A stretch of 64,000 bases of DNA from Acinetobacter halotolerans (GTDB lineage Bacteria; Pseudomonadota; Gammaproteobacteria; Pseudomonadales; Moraxellaceae): assembly GCF_004208515.1 (NCBI RefSeq), contig NZ_SGIM01000005.1:124001-188000 (forward strand), read 5' to 3'. Position 1 is the first letter of the stretch. Every line of letters starts with the position of its first letter. A program made the translations under genes and the position numbers. This document shows, in pieces, positions 60,037 to 64,000 of this stretch. Below the pieces are notes generated by a model. That model saw nothing but the letters and a program-made list of their open reading frames with translations, searched no databases and was not told where the DNA came from.

Positions 60037-60582
60037 ATGAAAAAAATAACAATTGAACAAGGTGATATTACTCAAATGAGTGTTGATGCAATTGTCAACG
60101 CAGCAAATACTTCACTCTTAGGCGGTGGTGGTGTGGATGGGGCAATTCATCGAAAAGGTGGTGCTGAAATTTTAGCGGAATGTCAAAAAATTCGAGCGAA
60201 GCAAGGAGGTTGTAATGTAGGCGAAGCTGTGATTACGACCGCAGGAAATTTGCCAGCTAAATATGTCATTCACACTGTTGGTCCAACGTGGGTTGATGGA
60301 CAATATAATGAAACTATATTGTTAAAAAATGCGTATAGAAACAGCTTTCAATTAGCAGAAAATTTACAACTAAAAACGCTTGCATTTCCGAATATTTCAA
60401 CTGGTATTTATCGTTTTCCTAAACAATTCGCAGCGCAAATTGCATTAGAAATCATAAGTGCTGAATTGGATAAAGCAGATTTCGTTCAAGAAGTTGTTTT
60501 TGTGTGTTTTGATGAGGAAAATTTTAGAATTTACCAATCGCTTGCAAGTGAGTTTATAGCCCAAGGAATTGTGTGTAATTAA
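60037..60582 (+). CDS. Macro-domain ADP-ribosyl hydrolase
   Basis: A 181-residue macro-domain protein of the YmdB/MacroD type, which removes O-acetyl-ADP-ribose or ADP-ribose from modified targets. Motifs are [35 protein letters not shown] (ribose-binding Asn and the glycine loop) and [30 protein letters not shown] precedes the ATG at 60037, while the frame is open 11 codons further. It is a single gene, divergent from the acyltransferase. Confidence 0.92.
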   Translation: MKKITIEQGDITQMSVDAIVNAANTSLLGGGGVDGAIHRKGGAEILAECQKIRAKQGGCNVGEAVITTAGNLPAKYVIHTVGPTWVDGQYNETILLKNAYRNSFQLAENLQLKTLAFPNISTGIYRFPKQFAAQIALEIISAELDKADFVQEVVFVCFDEENFRIYQSLASEFIAQGIVCN

Positions 60583-60588
60583 ATTGAA

Positions 60589-60620
60589 TGAGCATCTACT
60601 CCCTAAAGAATAGATGCTCA
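60589..60620. terminator. Hairpin between macro-domain gene and uup
   Basis: TGAGCATCTA pairs with TAGATGCTCA around a 12-base loop. It lies between convergent genes. The T-run is weak on both strands, so a terminator role is likely but not certain. Confidence 0.5.
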
Positions 60621-60631
60621 GGAAGTTTAGC

Positions 60632-62530
60632 TTAATTGCCTTTTGACATATTTTCTAAGATATCCCAACGTTCTAACTTTTCGAGCAGTAATTCTTCAAT
60701 TTCTGCGAGACGTTGACTTGCCAATGTCGCTGCATTGGCATCGCTAAGAAACCATGATCCATCAGCCAACTTTTCTGAAAGTTCCGTTTGTTCCGCTTCT
60801 AGCTTTTCCATTTCTGCTGGAAGCTGCTCTAACTCACGTTGATCTTTATAACTGAGTTTGACTTTCTTCGGTGCAGTTGCGGCTTCAGCCTTAGCTTGTG
60901 CTTTTTTTACATCACTTTTCTGATCAACCACAGTTTGATCAGGGCGTTGTTCTAAATAGTCTTGATACCCGCCAATGTACTCATCAATATTTCCTTTACC
61001 ATCAAATACCCAAGTTGATGTCACGACATTGTCCATAAAGGCACGGTCATGCGAGATCAATAATAATGTACCTTTATAATCAGAAAGCATTTCTTCAAGC
61101 AGTTCAAGCGTGACCATATCCAAGTCATTGGTTGGTTCATCCATCACAATTAAATTCGATGGTTTTAGCAATAATTTTGCCAACAAGATACGGTTACGCT
61201 CGCCGCCAGAAAGTGCTTTTACAGGTGTGCGGGCACGTTCTGGAGAGAATAAAAAGTCTTGTAAATAGCTATAGATATGGCGACGATTGCCATTCACATC
61301 GACAAAGTCAGAGCCTTCTGAAACGTTTGCCATGACTGACTTTTCAAGATCTAAGGCATTACGTAATTGGTCAAAATAAGCAACTTCAAGCTGTGTACCC
61401 GTTTTAACTGAACCACCATGCTCAATGGCACCTAAAATCGCTTTGATGAGTGTGGTTTTACCGACACCATTGTCACCGACTAGACCAATACGATCACCAC
61501 GTAAGACCAATGCTGAAAAGTCTTTAATAATCGGTGCATTGTTGCCAAAAGTAACACTCAGATGTTCAATATCAAATACCAACTTGCCAGAACGGTTTGC
61601 ATCCTGAGTTGCCATGCTGACTTTACCTTGTTGCGAGCGACGCGCTTTAGATTGTTCACGTAAATCTTTCAACGCACGAACACGACCTTCATTACGGGTA
61701 CGACGTGCTTTAATGCCTTGGCGAATCCAGGTTTCTTCTTCAGCTAACTTTTTGTCAAATAAAGCATTTTGTTTTTCCTCTGCTTCCATTTGCTGTGCTT
61801 TAAGCTCTAAATAGCGAGAGTAGTTACCTTCGTAGCTACGTAAAACACCACGGTCAAGCTCAATAATACGGGTCGCAATGCTGTCTACAAATGAACGGTC
61901 ATGCGAAATGAACAGTAACGTTAGATTATTTTGGTCAAGCAAAAATTTCTCTAACCATTCAATACTTTCAACATCTAAATGGTTGGTTGGTTCGTCGAGT
62001 AACAGTACATCAGGTTGGGTCAACAGCGCACGCGCCAATAACACACGACGCTTACGGCCACCTGATAAATCTGCCAAATCAGCATGGGGGTCGAGGCCCA
62101 TTTTGCTGAGAATAGAGTTCACTTTATTTTCTAGTGCCCAGCCATCCAACTGATCGAGCTTATGCTGTAACATGCCCATCCGATCGCAGGCATCCATATC
62201 ACCAAGTACACAGCTATCGCTGGCTTCATGGTAGGCTTTGAGTACAGTTGCGGCCTCACCAGCTCCGTCAGCTACAATGTCAGCGACCTTTCCAGAATCC
62301 ATGGGTACATCTTGGGCTAACATTGAAACTGTTAAACCATTTTGAATTGAAACTTCGCCGCTGTCGGGCAATAAGCTTCCCTCAATCAGTTTAAGTAAAG
62401 TAGACTTACCTTCACCATTACGACCGATTAAACAGACTCGCTCGCCACGTTCTAGGTTAAAGTGTGCGCCATCGAGTAGGGCAGGCCCACCAAATGCGAG
62501 GTGGACATCCCTTAAAGTAATATAGGCCAT
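60632..62530 (-). CDS. uup: ABC-F ATPase Uup
   Basis: Uup is an ABC-F protein with two nucleotide-binding domains and no membrane part, linked to ribosome function and to suppression of transposon excision. The first domain has Walker A GRNGEGKST, signature LSGGRKRRVLLARAL and Walker B DVLLLDEPTNHLD; the second has GDNGVGKTT, LSGGERNRILLAKLL and LIVMDEPTNDLD. A basic linker lies between. The C-terminal 90 residues (VKLSYKDQRELEQLPAEMEKLEAEQTELSEKL) form the DNA-binding coiled coil that identifies Uup. It is 632 residues, the usual length. Confidence 0.95.
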   Translation of the reverse strand: MAYITLRDVHLAFGGPALLDGAHFNLERGERVCLIGRNGEGKSTLLKLIEGSLLPDSGEVSIQNGLTVSMLAQDVPMDSGKVADIVADGAGEAATVLKAYHEASDSCVLGDMDACDRMGMLQHKLDQLDGWALENKVNSILSKMGLDPHADLADLSGGRKRRVLLARALLTQPDVLLLDEPTNHLDVESIEWLEKFLLDQNNLTLLFISHDRSFVDSIATRIIELDRGVLRSYEGNYSRYLELKAQQMEAEEKQNALFDKKLAEEETWIRQGIKARRTRNEGRVRALKDLREQSKARRSQQGKVSMATQDANRSGKLVFDIEHLSVTFGNNAPIIKDFSALVLRGDRIGLVGDNGVGKTTLIKAILGAIEHGGSVKTGTQLEVAYFDQLRNALDLEKSVMANVSEGSDFVDVNGNRRHIYSYLQDFLFSPERARTPVKALSGGERNRILLAKLLLKPSNLIVMDEPTNDLDMVTLELLEEMLSDYKGTLLLISHDRAFMDNVVTSTWVFDGKGNIDEYIGGYQDYLEQRPDQTVVDQKSDVKKAQAKAEAATAPKKVKLSYKDQRELEQLPAEMEKLEAEQTELSEKLADGSWFLSDANAATLASQRLAEIEELLLEKLERWDILENMSKGN

Positions 62531-62562
62531 AATGTTTCCTAAAAGCTCAGATGAGGTCTGAA

Positions 62563-62808
62563 ATGACTAAACAACAAAATTTTGATGATCAAGCGTCATT
62601 GTCCGCACCCATTGAAGATTTGCAAGTCCGAATTGCATTTTTAGACGATTTAGTTGACCAACTGAACCAACAATTAGTGATTCAGACACAAGAAATTGCA
62701 GATTTAAAAAAACAAATGCAGTTCTTATATCGTCGCATAGAAGCATCGGATTTGTCAGAAGGAATCGCGACTTTTGATCCAATGAGTGATAAACCACCGC
62801 ATTATTGA
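62563..62808 (+). CDS. slyX: SlyX family protein
   Basis: A short coiled-coil protein of 81 residues. The pattern DLQVRIAFLDDLVDQLNQQLVIQTQEIADLKKQMQFLYRRIE is the SlyX heptad region, and the end SDKPPHY is the family C-terminus. The function is unknown. Two in-frame ATGs exist (62551, 62563); GAGG fits the second. It is divergent from uup, with 32 bases between starts. A terminator-like hairpin follows. Confidence 0.9.
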   Translation: MTKQQNFDDQASLSAPIEDLQVRIAFLDDLVDQLNQQLVIQTQEIADLKKQMQFLYRRIEASDLSEGIATFDPMSDKPPHY

Positions 62809-62815
62809 TGAATTG

Positions 62816-62860
62816 AAAAAGGCATGCTGAGCACATACTGTAAGGAAAACTTGCCTTTTT
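62816..62860 (+). terminator. Terminator-like hairpin after slyX
   Basis: AAAAAGGCA pairs with TGCCTTTTT across a 27-base loop and the T-run is part of the stem. It lies just beyond the slyX stop. Confidence 0.5.
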
Positions 62861-62906
62861 GATTCAACTTATGTAACGCTAATAAAAGAAAGTTTTGGGC
62901 TATTTT

Positions 62907-63356
62907 ATGAGTAATGTTGGAATTTGGATCACGGTAGCGATTGTACTGTTTGTACTTGGCTCGGTTTTTGGTTTGCGTGTTAGTCCTCGAGAAAAAGCAC
63001 TCGGTACAATGCGTGATCAAGCACGGAAAATGGGTTTGCATCCACGTGTCATCGTTGCGCCAGAGTGGACCAAGATTCCAATGGCAACCGAAAATCGTGC
63101 CAGTATGGTGACTTATTATAGTGTGCTGATTCCCGATGCTCGTTTAGCGTTGATGCGAGCAAGAGTGGTCGATGGAAAACTTCAAGTCGTGCAAGGTGAG
63201 CAGAAATTTAATGACTTAGCTATTGCATTAAAAGGAGTTTATGCTATTGATATGCAGGCGAACTGTGTCGGCATGTACTGGGATGAAGAAGTTGATCTCA
63301 GAGCCACACAACTTGAAGATATGAAAACTTATTTACACGAATTAGCTAAAATCTAA
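62907..63356 (+). CDS. Small membrane-anchored protein, unknown function
   Basis: A 149-residue protein with one N-terminal membrane helix (IWITVAIVLFVLGSVFGLRVS) and a cytoplasmic or periplasmic domain containing REKALGTMRDQARKMGLHPRVIVAPEWTK and VTYYSVLIPDARLALMRARVV. I do not recognise a family. The pattern looks like a conserved small protein rather than a chance frame, and it precedes topA by 33 bases on the same strand. A role in DNA topology is not implied by this. Confidence 0.75.
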   Translation: MSNVGIWITVAIVLFVLGSVFGLRVSPREKALGTMRDQARKMGLHPRVIVAPEWTKIPMATENRASMVTYYSVLIPDARLALMRARVVDGKLQVVQGEQKFNDLAIALKGVYAIDMQANCVGMYWDEEVDLRATQLEDMKTYLHELAKI

Positions 63357-63389
63357 TTATTTGATTTACCACAGGAAAAATGGTTCATT

Positions 63390-64000
63390 ATGGCGAATAC
63401 TCCACGCTCTGCTGCAAAAAGCACAGCAGCTTCAACCTCTGCTGCAACTAAACGTGCCTTAGTGATTGTGGAGTCGCCTGCAAAAGCGAAAACCATTAAT
63501 AAATATTTAGGTTCACAATTTATCGTGAAATCTTCGGTCGGTCACGTTCGTGATTTACCGACAGGTGGGGGAAGTAAGGCAACAGAAAAGAAGCCTGTTA
63601 CCCGCGTCAAACTCACCGATGAACAAAAGGCTGAGAAAGCACAGTCAGCACTGATTAATCGTATGGGGGTCGACCCAGAACATGATTGGGTAGCACACTA
63701 TGAAGTGTTACCAGGTAAAGAGAATGTCGTTGCCGAACTGAAAAAACTCGCCAAAGATGCTGATGCAATCTACCTCGCAACGGATTTGGATAGAGAAGGG
63801 GAAGCGATTGCTTGGCACTTAAGGGAGGTTATTGGTGGTGATGACAGTCGTTACCATCGTGTGGTCTTTAACGAAATTACCAAAAATGCCATTCAAGAAG
63901 CATTCAAGCAGCCAACACGCTTAGATTTAAATCGTGTCAACGCACAACAAGCACGTCGTTTTCTCGACCGTGTGGTTGGCTTTATGGTTTCGCCGTTGTT
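63390..64000 (+). CDS. topA: DNA topoisomerase I, 3' end outside the window
   Basis: Type IA topoisomerase relaxes negative supercoils. Only the N-terminal 203 residues are present. After an Ala/Ser-rich start, [20 protein letters not shown] opens the TOPRIM domain, with SVGHVRDLP and the acidic metal site in [34 protein letters not shown] and [20 protein letters not shown] follow. The catalytic Tyr lies beyond the window. The ATG at 63390 has AGGAAA 12 bases upstream, rather far. Confidence 0.96.
   Translation, partial: MANTPRSAAKSTAASTSAATKRALVIVESPAKAKTINKYLGSQFIVKSSVGHVRDLPTGGGSKATEKKPVTRVKLTDEQKAEKAQSALINRMGVDPEHDWVAHYEVLPGKENVVAELKKLAKDADAIYLATDLDREGEAIAWHLREVIGGDDSRYHRVVFNEITKNAIQEAFKQPTRLDLNRVNAQQARRFLDRVVGFMVSPL

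Noticed and set aside
63379..63450. 23-codon frame starting just before topA with a better-spaced AGGAAA site
   Set aside because: It is out of frame with topA and its cysteine- and serine-rich sequence looks like a frame shadow of the topA start; it could at most be a leader.

Overview
The window reads as chromosomal DNA of a gammaproteobacterium of the genus Acinetobacter. The evidence is the moderate-to-low GC, the pqqABCDE cluster with a 24-residue PqqA, a MATE pump matching AbeM, a leuC-leuD-lipoprotein-leuB block, rppH-ptsP, and a FimV function divided between two genes. Most of the window is housekeeping and metabolism. No prophage, CRISPR array, rRNA or intact transposon was seen. The genus assignment is from recognised protein families, not from a database search.

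Layout. 1-1517: 3' part of hemH and a metallo-hydrolase. 1584-3326: a large unrecognised protein, separated from the PQQ operon by a long intergenic region with a perfect CRP-type palindrome. 3765-8095: pqqA, a hairpin, pqqBCDE and an overlapping M19 dipeptidase. 8111-14063: yacG, a TrmB-like methyltransferase, a flavoprotein, a dicarboxylate/amino-acid symporter, a GFA-domain protein, a flavin reductase and a YcaQ-type DNA glycosylase. 14300-16403: a membrane protein, a HopJ-family protein, then a fluoride riboswitch driving crcB and a DUF190 gene. 16516-21444: zinc-independent L31 behind a Zur-like box, an ABC1 kinase, abeM, a small DMT transporter and hemW. 21614-22860: a small accessory spot with a PD-(D/E)XK-like gene, a truncated partner, an IS3-type remnant and two tandem tRNA-Lys genes. 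22866-31481: acyl-CoA synthetase, rne, rluC, a HAD phosphatase and a WYL regulator. 31534-37675: GST, metallo-hydrolase, a broken DoxX gene, a DCC protein, katG and a lipoprotein. 37752-42586: ptsP and rppH, a HAD enzyme, a LysR regulator and a DUF2061 protein behind a Fur-like box. 42918-46809: leucine biosynthesis. 46865-54874: a lipoprotein, infA, an AraC regulator, truA, asparaginase, two FimV-like genes and asd. 55061-64000: a nuclease/phosphatase-fold protein, an Rsm/Csr-type sRNA locus, a lipoprotein with a DUF6502 protein, an SH3 protein, a second possible sRNA, an LpxL/M acyltransferase, a macro-domain protein, uup, slyX, a small membrane protein and the start of topA.

Most notable items. 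(1) An unannotated intergenic RNA at about 56273-56442 carries eight GGA motifs, lies behind a near-perfect GacA box, and shows a GGA in its terminator loop. This is the architecture of the CsrA/RsmA-sequestering RNAs. (2) A fluoride riboswitch has two mutually exclusive hairpins downstream and a possible 25-codon leader overlapping crcB. (3) The YcaQ-like glycosylase and the nearby HopJ protein share a 22-residue C-terminal tail, visible also at DNA level. (4) A decayed nuclease/IS spot sits beside the tandem tRNA-Lys genes. (5) A dipeptidase gene is translationally coupled to pqqE while no M16-type PqqF/PqqG protease is present here.
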